A stretch of DNA of 27,935 nt, from positions 1 through 27,935 of the IMG/VR virus record IMGVR_UViG_3300027816_000333. The stretch is one strand, 5' to 3'. The notes below the pieces were generated by a model. It was not told the origin of the DNA. It ran no database searches and saw only the letters and a program-made list of their open reading frames with translations. Positions within the stretch are counted from its first letter, which is position 1. Every line of letters starts with the position of its first letter. The translations under genes were made by a program, and so were the position numbers. The DNA is from a virus. Positions 1 through 9,043 of the stretch are shown one piece after another.

Positions 1-1627
1 GTTTAAATCCTAGTTTGTTATTTTTATCATTTAATTTACTGGTAATAGCTTTGGTCATATCCTCCTCAATTAGATTCCTAATTTCCAAAACTGTTTTTTC
101 TATGGTTATTATTTTATCCCTAAACGAATTTTTACCTTCAAAATAATAAAACGTTGATTGTGTTGTCCCAGCTGAAAAAAATTCATTCTTACTATCTGTA
201 ACAAATTTATCATAAACGGGACCTGAAGAATTTTTTACTGTTGGGTTTCTTTGTAGGTAACTCTGTTCAAAATTAATATCATCAACAGTTATTGGGTACT
301 TAAATGTTTGTAGTGATATGTCAACGGGAACTGTTTTTTGTACTTCATTGACATTTATTGTTACCCTACCGTTTTTACCAAGTACCGGATTGTCGGACAA
401 TTTTTTATTATACTCAGTTATGTATCCTTCTAATATGGTTATAGCTTCAGTTCTTAATGTTTCAGTGTTTAATTCTTTTTTAAATTGATATACCTTAACA
501 TCTGTGTTTTTAATAACTAGATAATTTGTGGTATCCATAAATTTATTAAACCACGATTCTGTTTGTGACTGAAACACTTTTTGATTGTACTCGTAGATAA
601 TTCTTGAATAGTTATCTATTTCGGTTAGTACAGCGAAATTTTGTTTTGAGAAACTGTTTAAAACATCGGTTATGAATAAATCTAATCTGGATTTTAATTG
701 TTTTAGTGTTATCTCTGGGAAATCGTCACCAATTAAACCTTTTGATTTATATTCCGAATAAACTTCTTTTATTTTTTGGTACCCACGACTAACCGTTTTT
801 TTACTGATACTTGATACGTTTGTTTGATTATCTGTCGTTGTGAATTTAACTGTACTAACATTACTGTTGTACATATGTGGTACCGACATTAATGAAGCCC
901 AATTTATATACGAAAGTAATGTGTATTTATAACCATAAAATTTTAATTTAATTACAAAGTTTCCACTGGACGGTTGGAATGTCGATGTGAAGGACTGTAA
1001 CATTATAGGGTACTTAACCGCTTTACCATAATACCCTTTAAGTGTTAGTGTAAATTGGGGGTATGGTAATTGAAAGAAAGCGGCGTATGGTGAGTTGTCC
1101 CCCCCTTCAAATAAAGCTCTACCCTTAACGTCCTCTAATGTAATATCAATAACCGGTAAATAGTCTAGTCCAACTGAAACATTTATGTCAACAATACCAA
1201 GTAATCCATTATCAATTGATCCTGGTTTACCGTTACTATACGTTTCTTGTGTAATATAATAATCACCCTCTTTATTTGGGTTTTGTATTGAATTTAATTT
1301 AGGTTGGTTCACTCCTTGTCCGGTTAAGGATCCCTTACCTGTTACCTCATCGGTGTATGAATTATCTAAAAATGTTTTAAATCCTGGGTTTAGAAAATTA
1401 ATTTTACCAACTGAAATTGTCCTAACTTGATCATTAACCGCGGTACCTAACGCTAGTTTAGTTCTTGGTAATACATTACACTCTAGGTTAGCGTAAAAAA
1501 CTAAATCTTCTTGTTTAACAAATCTTTCCGAAACATTCCCTAAATCATCAATTACTTTATTTGGGTCTATTACGGTTATGTTGTCGTAGTCGTATTCTAC
1601 TAATATATTTTCACCGTTACCTACCAT
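1..1627 (-). CDS. Large virion structural protein, probably baseplate (partial, C-terminus beyond left edge)
   Basis: An uninterrupted reading frame starts at ATG 1627 and runs to base 1, giving 542 residues with no stop in the window. The start overlaps the last 11 bases of the upstream LysM gene (ATGGTAGGTAA), a typical coupled start with no Shine-Dalgarno. Around residues 160-240 lies a conserved-looking block (LPVIDITLEDVKGRALFEGG, then LTLKGYYGKAVKYPIMLQSF, then GYKYTLLSYI). This kind of block recurs in large structural proteins of big T4-like phages; I recognise it from memory and it is not a database hit. The second half is hydrophilic and mostly helical. Position after the LysM gene and the 1671-residue baseplate protein supports a baseplate role. 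The exact T4 counterpart is not clear. Confidence 0.72.
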   Translation of the reverse strand, partial: MVGNGENILVEYDYDNITVIDPNKVIDDLGNVSERFVKQEDLVFYANLECNVLPRTKLALGTAVNDQVRTISVGKINFLNPGFKTFLDNSYTDEVTGKGSLTGQGVNQPKLNSIQNPNKEGDYYITQETYSNGKPGSIDNGLLGIVDINVSVGLDYLPVIDITLEDVKGRALFEGGDNSPYAAFFQLPYPQFTLTLKGYYGKAVKYPIMLQSFTSTFQPSSGNFVIKLKFYGYKYTLLSYINWASLMSVPHMYNSNVSTVKFTTTDNQTNVSSISKKTVSRGYQKIKEVYSEYKSKGLIGDDFPEITLKQLKSRLDLFITDVLNSFSKQNFAVLTEIDNYSRIIYEYNQKVFQSQTESWFNKFMDTTNYLVIKNTDVKVYQFKKELNTETLRTEAITILEGYITEYNKKLSDNPVLGKNGRVTINVNEVQKTVPVDISLQTFKYPITVDDINFEQSYLQRNPTVKNSSGPVYDKFVTDSKNEFFSAGTTQSTFYYFEGKNSFRDKIITIEKTVLEIRNLIEEDMTKAITSKLNDKNNKLGFK

Positions 1628-1940
1628 AATAGAAGAAATGATTGTCTAATTGAGTTTTATAGTCTTGTAAAGAACTTACTAATGGAAATGGAATTGTCAA
1701 TACTGTACCGTCAGGAATATTACTTTCTAGTCCTCCAAGTTGGGGGTTAGCTGTTTGAATTAGCCATCCAAAGAATGGTGTTCCATAGTATTGTTGGGAT
1801 ATTTTATCTAACCTAGATTGATTAGCTACGTAAATATGTTTTTTATCGGATGACTTTGATGGTAAAGTAATATACGGAACCACGGTTTGTTCACCGTTAA
1901 TTAAAAATTCATTATATCTGTTATAATATTGTGATCCCAT
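1617..1940 (-). CDS. LysM-like small baseplate protein (gp53-like)
   Basis: This is a 107-residue protein. The N-terminal 35 residues (YYNRYNEFLINGE...VPYITLP) are followed by a LysM-like fold: a YVANQSRLDKISQQYYG segment, then GWLIQTANP, then IPDGTVLTIPFPL at about residues 36-88. LysM folds in phage baseplates occur in T4 gp53 and P2 gpX, where they act as structural modules and need not bind peptidoglycan. The C-terminus (LQDYKTQLDNHFFYYGR) overlaps the next gene. Its start lies 2 bases after the stop of the 1671-residue gene, so the three genes are surely one transcript. Function as a baseplate wedge or hub connector is inferred from fold and position. Confidence 0.72.
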   Translation of the reverse strand: MGSQYYNRYNEFLINGEQTVVPYITLPSKSSDKKHIYVANQSRLDKISQQYYGTPFFGWLIQTANPQLGGLESNIPDGTVLTIPFPLVSSLQDYKTQLDNHFFYYGR

Positions 1941-1942
1941 AA

Positions 1943-4900
1943 TTAATTTAATTTAACTTTACCATTAAATGTTTTTTTATCTTGATTCAAATTAAGATTT
2001 GAATATAACTCTTTTATTAGTTTATTTTTTGAGTTTAAATCGGTAGTTGGTGGTGTTTTATAATTCACGGTATTTCCTGGTATATTTGTTGTATTTTCAA
2101 TATTGTAATTTAAATATTTTTGGTATGATTCAGTTTTAAATAATAATGTGTCAATTTCACTAACCTCATTGTTGTGTATTGTTGTATATATGTTTTTTAA
2201 AAAATCACATAATTCTTTAATTTTATTGGCCGCATTTTTTGTTTTAACTTCATTCCCATTTGTTAAATCTGTCACAAATAAATTATACTTACTATCATCT
2301 AAAAAGTAATCAGACATTGACAAATAAAATCTATTAGCTTCTTCACCAGGAAAAGGATTTTTATAATATGATGAGGTTGATGTTTTTGGATCGTACTTAC
2401 TTGGTTTTAAAATAAAAGCTTCTAAAAACTCATAGAAGTTTTTTAATATATTTGACACACCTAACCTATAGGATAAATCCAATTTACCACCCTGTTTAAA
2501 ATATGTATCACCACTTAAATCATATGATTGTGGTTCATTATTTTGTGTTAACACTCCGTCAAGTTTATTCATCACAACGTCCATCTTTCTTAGTGAATAT
2601 ATTAAATTCTCTTCAACTTTGACAATTTGATTTGAGGTTGTTGTTATTACTTCTTTTAAAAATTCCTTTCTTGTGTTTACTTTGGTGATTAATTTTTCCG
2701 TTACCTCTCGTAAAACTTTTTTATCCATAGATGGATTAGATTTAATAGCCATCGTAATTGGGTCTTTATTATCGGTTACATCTTTAACTACGTCTTCAAC
2801 TAAATCATCCACAAATTTTTCAAAAGAATTAGGTTTACCATATAACTTAGTTGGTCTTGGTGATAGTATCCCGGTAGTAAATTCGGATATTACACCATCA
2901 ATATAATTTCTTTTACTATTAGTTAATTGTACAATACCGTAGTTTGTTGTTTTTAATAATGTACTTAATGAATTGGGTACTATCTTAAAGTAATCTATAA
3001 GTTGTTCATTTAATTTTGTAAGAATTACATCATATGATATTGTACCGGCTGTCACACCATCAATTATTTTACCAATTGTTTCCCCACCTTTTTTAGGTTC
3101 TTGGTTTACAATATCCTTTGTGGTTACTTTTTTCTTTAATTCTAATATCCTATTAACAACCAAATTATCTAATGTTGTTTGACTTTCGATGTCGGTAGCT
3201 GTAGCTCTTTCATCATAAACTTCGGTATTAGCGTAATAATTAAATGAAAGTGCGTTTTGTAGTTGGTCTACCGGTTCTTTTAGTCCGTGACCACCAATAA
3301 AGTTAAATCCTAAACTTATCTTAGCTATCATTGGTTGTACACCAATACCTTCAGGGTTCATATCGTAAATCAACGGATCATACGTTATACTGAGGTTAGT
3401 TGGGATTATTTTAGTGTGGTAGAAGTCACCAATTCTAAGTACTAGTACTGGTGGTGTACCAAACGATGTGTTAAGTGCGTCATTTGTTTTTGGTCTACCG
3501 TCAGTACCAATAACCGGTATTGATTGTCCAGGCCTAACACATTGATTTAAGAATGTTAATCTGGAGTTTAACCCTTCCGGTGTTGTTGAATGAAAGGTTG
3601 GATTAAAGTATTTTATTTTTTCCTTAATACTATCAAACACCATCGGACTTTCTTTTTTGATCACCTCAAAATAATCACACTCAGAAAATAATGTTCTAAC
3701 TACTTTTTTAGATATCCCATCTTTAATTTTTTGTTGGATGGTTTTTGTTGGTAGTGGTTTAATTGGTTGGGTGTTCACTTGTGGGACATCAACTGTAATT
3801 TCGGGTGCTGTGGTTGTTTGTACCGTTTCAACTGGTTTTACAACTTCTTTCACAACCGCTTTTATTTGTGAGATAACAACCCTACGACAAGCCATAGCTG
3901 GTATAGAATATTTTTTACCAGCTGACTGGGATGTCATTTTAACACCGTTGGAGTCATAACTAACTATTGGGGTTCTACAATTAACATCTTGTTGTGGTGG
4001 TATTACGTCATTTAATTCTGGGTTATTAGGGTCTGGTGTTAAAGTAGCGTCAATAGCTTTAGCTATTACAGTTCCCTCACCAAGAGTATCACTCTTTAAG
4101 AATGTGATTTTTCCGTCTTTCTCCCATTCAGCGAATGTTTTTTCACCGATTTTTTGAGCTCTAAACCAACGTTTTACCGCGTCATCTCTTCTTATTGATA
4201 TGTTTATATTATAATCGTCAGTATTTGGTGATGAAGCTGAAGCTATTAACTTTAATTCAAATGTACCTTTTTGTTCTGATACCACCTTTGTTATTTTAGG
4301 TATTAAAACATCTTGGATTTTTTTATAGTTGGCTTCAACAACTTTATTGAAGAAGTCAGGTACAGATGATCCAGAATATGTTTTATCAGTTCTAACTTCA
4401 TAGGGTGCGTTGTTTATATATGTATCCTTTTTACCAACATATAAATCATACCACTTGTTATATGGTTCTTTACCGTCGGTACCGGTATCATTTTTACAAG
4501 TAGGACAGTTATTGTCAAAATAGAAACCTAAATCTATAATGTCATTAAATTCACTACTCACATCTTTATCAACTGTTTGTTCTTCGGTAATTGTTCCATT
4601 ACCCCCAACTCCATCCTGATTCGTACCAGCGGCACCTTCAGCGTTTTCTTTTATTAAAATGTTTATAACCGGATCGGGTCTTATTTCGACCGCTACTGAT
4701 TGTAGTTCCTCATCGGTTAATCTTGGACTCTTAAGTATGTCTTGATAAGTATATAAGTCACTTACTGGTATTTGATTGAATTTAGCCGCTAATTCATACA
4801 AATCATATTTAACACAACCAGCGAAAAATGAATCCATTATTGAATCAATTCGTTCTTTTGGTATATTTTTTAATTGTTCCGTAACAATTTTATTCATTAT

Positions 4901-6958
4901 TTGGGGGTGGTCAACAACTATTTTCCAACTAATCGTTCCACTACGACTTGTGTTTTTATATGTGTATATTGGTTCAGGTCGTCCAAGGAAATTTGTTTGA
5001 TTAAAATCAGGTTTACTATCATCGGAGAATTGTAAATCATACGGTGGGAACCACATGATTCTACCCCCATTTGGTCCTTGTTCACAAACAGGTAATTCAC
5101 TAACGGTGTATCCCGGTTTATCTGAGGTTCTCCAAGCTAAATTCTCAATCGAGAACATATACTTTTTAACTTTATTATCAATAATGTTAGTTGATCCTGG
5201 ATTTTTTAATGGAGCTATATTTAAATTGTATGTATTATCCAACACAGAGTAACTAAATCGTCTATTGGCTATTGTTATACCTTCAGTCTTTTGTAAGTCA
5301 TCATATGTAAAATACGGGGTATCTTTAGTGAAAACTCTACAATACTCAATACCCTCCTCAACACCTGTTGTGTCGTTTGTATATGAAAGTACTTGTGATC
5401 CTTTGGTTAGTTCCTTATACCCATCGTTAAACACCTTTGAGACCTGGTTAATTGCGTTACCCACATGTTTTAATCTAGCTATACCAGAAACGTTATCAGC
5501 TGAGTCGATTAACCTTTGTGTGTTATCCAAAATGGATCCTGGTTTAAATTCACCCACTTCGGTAGATTGGTACTGATTATACTGAGTGGTTAAACTTTCA
5601 AACCCAGGATCTAAACTACCTTTCTTACCATTTTTACCAACTCTAAGTCCAGCGTCACCCTTGTACTTTGGTGATGTCCAAACCATTTGACCGGTAATAC
5701 CCCCATCGTTAGAGTACGATTTACCTTTTAATCCGAAGTTTAATTTACTTTCATTACCTTCATATAAAATACCAAGTTCAGATGGACCGTATACTAATGA
5801 TTGGGTTTGTTTACCAAATCTATCTACGGGTACCTGATTAGCTGGTGATGTTATTTGTGAAGGTTCAGCGTCTTGACTACCGACATAATACCCACCGGTA
5901 TTTGGTCTATCTTCATCAAATAAACGACCAATAGCGGTTGTTAGTCCTTGGGTTAGTCCTCGGTTATAAGCTGGTTTATATCTATTATAATCTAAACTTT
6001 TAAATAATACAGATCGTTGACCGTTACCTGTATTTTGTACGAAAGTCTCTGACGGGTTTCTAAATTTGTTTAATACCGGACCTAAGAATCCACCTGTGAG
6101 TTTATTCACCACACCAAGTGCTGATTCAACCTGGGGACTTTGTATTGGGTCTGGGTCATTAAAATAATCACCAGGAATAAATGATACCGGAAAATAAGTT
6201 CCAGTCAATCTATTAGCTAATGATACAGCAGCTAATACTGGTGATTCGGGTACGGTAATTTTCCAATCCTTATCAAAAAAAGGTTGTTTACCTGTCGCCA
6301 CCATAGCAGCTGTGAACGGATCTTGTAATGTGTCTAAATTAAATCTACCTACAGTAGCTTGTGATATTTCAGCGGCAATCCTTTCTTGGAAAGCACCCTT
6401 TAGTTGTGTTGATCCTATTTTAACAATAAAACTATCTTGTGATAACAAACCATTAGATCCTGTTGGGTTGTCCTGGAATATCATTGAGAACGTACTGTAC
6501 GATGAATTGATAAACATGTCGGCGTACGGTAGGAAATATTGATTAACGTTATAGTTATCTGTTACAATATATAAATCTTTATACCCATCTTCTGGACCAA
6601 ATATGTTTTTTACATAAGCTGAATCAATAAAAAATTCATTAACCAACTCTAGATTTGAGTCGTTTATATCGTAAGGACCTTGATTTGGGTCAACGGGTAA
6701 TAAATTATTGACATTTATTGGGTTATCAAACCCACCATCGGGTCCATACTCATTTAGTGGGTAAACCGAATTAGCGAATTGATTTGTGGATACTAGATTG
6801 TTTGGTGAATCAACAACACTAAAAACATTTAAATTTGTTTGTTGTACAACGTTTGTTACCGGACCAAAAACCCCAGTAACAGAGTATGGTGGTAAGTTTT
6901 TAACTAATAGGTTATTCCTAAAAGATTCTGTTGATACAAATGATAGTGAACTTGACAT
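1943..6958 (-). CDS. Giant baseplate structural protein with an internal OmpA-like domain
   Basis: The protein has 1671 residues and no signal peptide. Three regions stand out. About residues 640-720 contain a motif-rich segment (PVCEQGPNGGRIMWFPPYDL, then a TYKNTSRSGTISWKI stretch). About residues 800-960 resemble an OmpA-type peptidoglycan-associated domain: it opens with GFYFDNNCP, followed about 95 residues later by LIASASSPNTDDYNINISIR and RRDDAVKRWF, which fits the family pattern of a sugar-contacting loop plus N..(L/I)S..R...V. About residues 1165-1260 contain LVLRIGDFYHTKI, DMNPEGIGVQPMIAKISLGF and FIGGHGLKEPVDQLQNALSF, which I associate with baseplate proteins of large myoviruses. 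It lies between the tape measure and LysM genes, as expected for a baseplate hub or wedge. An AAGGAGA sequence touches the ATG at 6958. The OmpA-like call is from motif recognition only. Confidence 0.8.
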   Translation of the reverse strand: MSSSLSFVSTESFRNNLLVKNLPPYSVTGVFGPVTNVVQQTNLNVFSVVDSPNNLVSTNQFANSVYPLNEYGPDGGFDNPINVNNLLPVDPNQGPYDINDSNLELVNEFFIDSAYVKNIFGPEDGYKDLYIVTDNYNVNQYFLPYADMFINSSYSTFSMIFQDNPTGSNGLLSQDSFIVKIGSTQLKGAFQERIAAEISQATVGRFNLDTLQDPFTAAMVATGKQPFFDKDWKITVPESPVLAAVSLANRLTGTYFPVSFIPGDYFNDPDPIQSPQVESALGVVNKLTGGFLGPVLNKFRNPSETFVQNTGNGQRSVLFKSLDYNRYKPAYNRGLTQGLTTAIGRLFDEDRPNTGGYYVGSQDAEPSQITSPANQVPVDRFGKQTQSLVYGPSELGILYEGNESKLNFGLKGKSYSNDGGITGQMVWTSPKYKGDAGLRVGKNGKKGSLDPGFESLTTQYNQYQSTEVGEFKPGSILDNTQRLIDSADNVSGIARLKHVGNAINQVSKVFNDGYKELTKGSQVLSYTNDTTGVEEGIEYCRVFTKDTPYFTYDDLQKTEGITIANRRFSYSVLDNTYNLNIAPLKNPGSTNIIDNKVKKYMFSIENLAWRTSDKPGYTVSELPVCEQGPNGGRIMWFPPYDLQFSDDSKPDFNQTNFLGRPEPIYTYKNTSRSGTISWKIVVDHPQIMNKIVTEQLKNIPKERIDSIMDSFFAGCVKYDLYELAAKFNQIPVSDLYTYQDILKSPRLTDEELQSVAVEIRPDPVINILIKENAEGAAGTNQDGVGGNGTITEEQTVDKDVSSEFNDIIDLGFYFDNNCPTCKNDTGTDGKEPYNKWYDLYVGKKDTYINNAPYEVRTDKTYSGSSVPDFFNKVVEANYKKIQDVLIPKITKVVSEQKGTFELKLIASASSPNTDDYNINISIRRDDAVKRWFRAQKIGEKTFAEWEKDGKITFLKSDTLGEGTVIAKAIDATLTPDPNNPELNDVIPPQQDVNCRTPIVSYDSNGVKMTSQSAGKKYSIPAMACRRVVISQIKAVVKEVVKPVETVQTTTAPEITVDVPQVNTQPIKPLPTKTIQQKIKDGISKKVVRTLFSECDYFEVIKKESPMVFDSIKEKIKYFNPTFHSTTPEGLNSRLTFLNQCVRPGQSIPVIGTDGRPKTNDALNTSFGTPPVLVLRIGDFYHTKIIPTNLSITYDPLIYDMNPEGIGVQPMIAKISLGFNFIGGHGLKEPVDQLQNALSFNYYANTEVYDERATATDIESQTTLDNLVVNRILELKKKVTTKDIVNQEPKKGGETIGKIIDGVTAGTISYDVILTKLNEQLIDYFKIVPNSLSTLLKTTNYGIVQLTNSKRNYIDGVISEFTTGILSPRPTKLYGKPNSFEKFVDDLVEDVVKDVTDNKDPITMAIKSNPSMDKKVLREVTEKLITKVNTRKEFLKEVITTTSNQIVKVEENLIYSLRKMDVVMNKLDGVLTQNNEPQSYDLSGDTYFKQGGKLDLSYRLGVSNILKNFYEFLEAFILKPSKYDPKTSTSSYYKNPFPGEEANRFYLSMSDYFLDDSKYNLFVTDLTNGNEVKTKNAANKIKELCDFLKNIYTTIHNNEVSEIDTLLFKTESYQKYLNYNIENTTNIPGNTVNYKTPPTTDLNSKNKLIKELYSNLNLNQDKKTFNGKVKLN

Positions 6959-6969
6959 TCTCCTTTTAT

Positions 6970-6980
6970 TTTATAAATAC
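6970..6980 (-). promoter_or_regulatory. Late-promoter-like motif GTATTTATAAA upstream of the 1671-aa gene
   Basis: Read on the minus strand the sequence is GTATTTATAAA, 11 bases before the ATG at 6958, in the 49-base gap after the tape measure stop. It matches the (A/G)TATTTAT motif seen before most structural genes here. Promoter function is inferred from recurrence and orientation. Confidence 0.35.
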
Positions 6981-7007
6981 GATTTGGGTTCATTTTTTAA
7001 TGTTTGA

Positions 7008-8864
7008 TTAGTTTCTTAATCCACTATCTTTCACCTCAAACAATTTATTTAACCAAGATTTTCCTTCAGCTGTACTTAACCAGTTGTTAATTGTGTTTTG
7101 GATCTCGGTTGTTGACATGTTTGTTAATGTACCGGAACCTGTTATTGTTATGTTAGCGTTAACTGTTGATTTTGTTATTATCTCTTTCTTTTCAATAACT
7201 TCTTTTTTTGCATTCAATTCCTCAACAATTAACTCAGCTTGGGTTTTTTTTGGTTTTGGGTTTAATTGGTTTTCGTACGTTTTTGTTAACTCTTGTCGAT
7301 ATTCTTTGATAAATTCGTCAAACTTATTTTTAACACCCGTTTGGAAATTTTTTTCTAAATTACCCATAGATGTGAAAGCGTTTTTAAAAGCTTCAAAAGA
7401 TCCTGTCTCATCTCCTTTAGCTAATTTTAAAGCCGCATCTTCTAATAACCCACTAAACTGATCAACACCAGTTCTAATAGTTTCTGTTGTTACATCTCTG
7501 GTAGCTATTTCGGTGTATTTTGTTTGGACTTTAGTTAAAGCATCAAAAACACGTTGGACGGGTGCTGCGGTAGCTTTACCAAGTGTTAATTTACCCAACA
7601 AAGAACCAAGATTAGCGTTTATAGCGTCTAATGTGTTTAATTGATCATAAGCTAATTCCTCCAAACTTTTATTTTGGTCGGCAGCTTGTTCTCTTAGTTG
7701 TTCAATTTCTTGTGGTAGTAAATCTTCCACTTTTTTAGTGACTTCTTTACCTTGTTCATCCCTAACCTTAATAACCGCGGTTCCACCTGATAGTGTTGCT
7801 AATGAAGCGATCATTTCTCGAGTTTGTTCGTCTTCTGTACCAACTAATGATGGAAATTTAATCTGTTGTAGTTTTTTATCGAAGTCGGCAGCTCTTATTG
7901 ACATTTTTGTCAATTCTGAAGCTGGTATATTCAATTCACTAGCTATTTCCCTAATCCTACTTTTAGCACCTGGTAATATTTCAAATTGTTGGGTTTTTTC
8001 ATTAAACGTTGTCCATTCTTTAGTAATATTAACTAATTCCTTTTCCAATTGTTCTGGGTCATTACGTGCTAAATCCATAGCTCTTAATGGGTCTAAAAGA
8101 CCATTAGCTGTAACCCCCAATCTTTGTAACCCAGCTGCCAACTCAATCGCACCTTCCGGGTTAAATACCTTCTCAGCAATAGCAAATACGTGTGACATAT
8201 CAACACCTAGTCTAGAAGCTTGAGCTGCCATCTTAGCTAAACCTTTAACACCGTTTTCAAAATTGTAAAGATTCATTTTGTCTAGATTAGTCAAAACACC
8301 TTTTGATACCGCTTGTACACTAACACCCACGTTTTTAGCGTAATCAATAACTTCCTTCATTCTATCACCAGCGTCATATATTGACACACCAACGTCTCTA
8401 AAACTAGACGCAAGTGTTGTGATATCTTCACCGGTTAACCTACTTACCGCTGATAACTCAACAACGGCCTCTTTCCCAACCATAGCGTTTGTCCCTAAAC
8501 TTTTGGTAATGTCTATTACGGCTTGGGTAGATTCTTCTTGACTAAAACCCATTTTAATCAATTCAGGTGTGGTGTCAGCGATTAATGTTTTAAATTCACT
8601 CAATCTTTGTTTACTTACACCAAAAGCGTTTTGTATTTTTGTGGCTTCTTCATCTAAAAATTTTAAGGAATTAAGTTCGGTAATTGAGTCAGCTGATATC
8701 TCAAGTATTTTTTCCATACTTTTGGTTACATTTACCAAATCACCCATACTACTAACGAACGATTGATTCAAATCAAAAGCTCGTGACATTGTTGATTGGT
8801 ATTTTTGATACCCTTTAAATTTCTCAAATTCTGGATCTAGGGTGGAAGTACTTGATATAGCCAT
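7008..8864 (-). CDS. Tape measure protein
   Basis: The protein has 618 residues, predominantly helical and with repeated coiled-coil-like segments. The N-terminal region (about 1-330) has pieces typical of tape measure proteins: QAFGVSK-like helices, SQEESTQAVIDITKSLG, SAVSRLTGEDITTLASSFRD and GVSVQAVSKGVLTNLDKMN. The C-terminus (about 570-618) is a Thr/Asn-rich beta stretch followed by NWLSTAEGKSWLNKLFE. It lies directly downstream of the tail tube and the tail chaperone with its frameshift extension, the canonical place for a tape measure. At about 0.15 nm per residue it would specify a tail of roughly 90 nm, close to T4, whose gp29 has 590 residues; this length is an estimate. No transmembrane segment or peptidase motif is evident. 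Confidence 0.82.
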   Translation of the reverse strand: MAISSTSTLDPEFEKFKGYQKYQSTMSRAFDLNQSFVSSMGDLVNVTKSMEKILEISADSITELNSLKFLDEEATKIQNAFGVSKQRLSEFKTLIADTTPELIKMGFSQEESTQAVIDITKSLGTNAMVGKEAVVELSAVSRLTGEDITTLASSFRDVGVSIYDAGDRMKEVIDYAKNVGVSVQAVSKGVLTNLDKMNLYNFENGVKGLAKMAAQASRLGVDMSHVFAIAEKVFNPEGAIELAAGLQRLGVTANGLLDPLRAMDLARNDPEQLEKELVNITKEWTTFNEKTQQFEILPGAKSRIREIASELNIPASELTKMSIRAADFDKKLQQIKFPSLVGTEDEQTREMIASLATLSGGTAVIKVRDEQGKEVTKKVEDLLPQEIEQLREQAADQNKSLEELAYDQLNTLDAINANLGSLLGKLTLGKATAAPVQRVFDALTKVQTKYTEIATRDVTTETIRTGVDQFSGLLEDAALKLAKGDETGSFEAFKNAFTSMGNLEKNFQTGVKNKFDEFIKEYRQELTKTYENQLNPKPKKTQAELIVEELNAKKEVIEKKEIITKSTVNANITITGSGTLTNMSTTEIQNTINNWLSTAEGKSWLNKLFEVKDSGLRN

Positions 8865-8878
8865 TTAATAATATTTAA

Positions 8879-8889
8879 TGATAAATATT
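8879..8889 (-). promoter_or_regulatory. Late-promoter-like motif AATATTTATCA before the tape measure gene
   Basis: On the minus strand AATATTTATCA lies 14 bases before the tape measure ATG. The same 11-mer stands exactly 14 bases before the gp14-like start at 16632, and again at 18476. No -33/-35 box is seen. Confidence 0.42.
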
Positions 8890-8890
8890 T

Positions 8891-9043
8891 TTAGTTTCGT
8901 TTTCCTTCATTAAATATTTTTTCAAGAAGATATTTACGAACATACGTTGGGATTTTAAAGAATTCACCGTACTGTACTCCCAGGTGTTTGGCAAGATAAT
9001 AATATTCGTCTAATATAACTTTTGAGTAATCAGAAGAAAGGCC
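8891..9043 (-). CDS. Frameshift extension of the tail assembly chaperone (+1 frame)
   Basis: A frame +1 to the gp26-like gene is open from 9070 down to a TAA at 8891-8893, but contains no ATG or GTG start. From the GGC at 9043 it encodes 50 residues beginning GLSSDYSKVILDEYYYLAKH and ending with a basic tail. The segment GEFFKIPTYVRKYLLEKI resembles the 'mP.(y/w).R.f...kl' helix found in small downstream ORFs of T4-baseplate-family chaperones. Its position between chaperone and tape measure mirrors lambda G-T and equivalents, where the extended form binds the tape measure. The predicted fusion is 251 + 50 = 301 residues. Initiation at a TTG in this frame is possible but unsupported by any ribosome site. 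Coding nature is clear from the protein-like sequence; frameshifting is inference. Confidence 0.68.
   Translation of the reverse strand, partial: GLSSDYSKVILDEYYYLAKHLGVQYGEFFKIPTYVRKYLLEKIFNEGKRN

Noticed and set aside
2673-6542. Several plus-strand open frames of 60-100 codons inside the 1671-residue gene
   Set aside because: They are shadows of the long minus-strand frame, with no start context or recognisable motifs.
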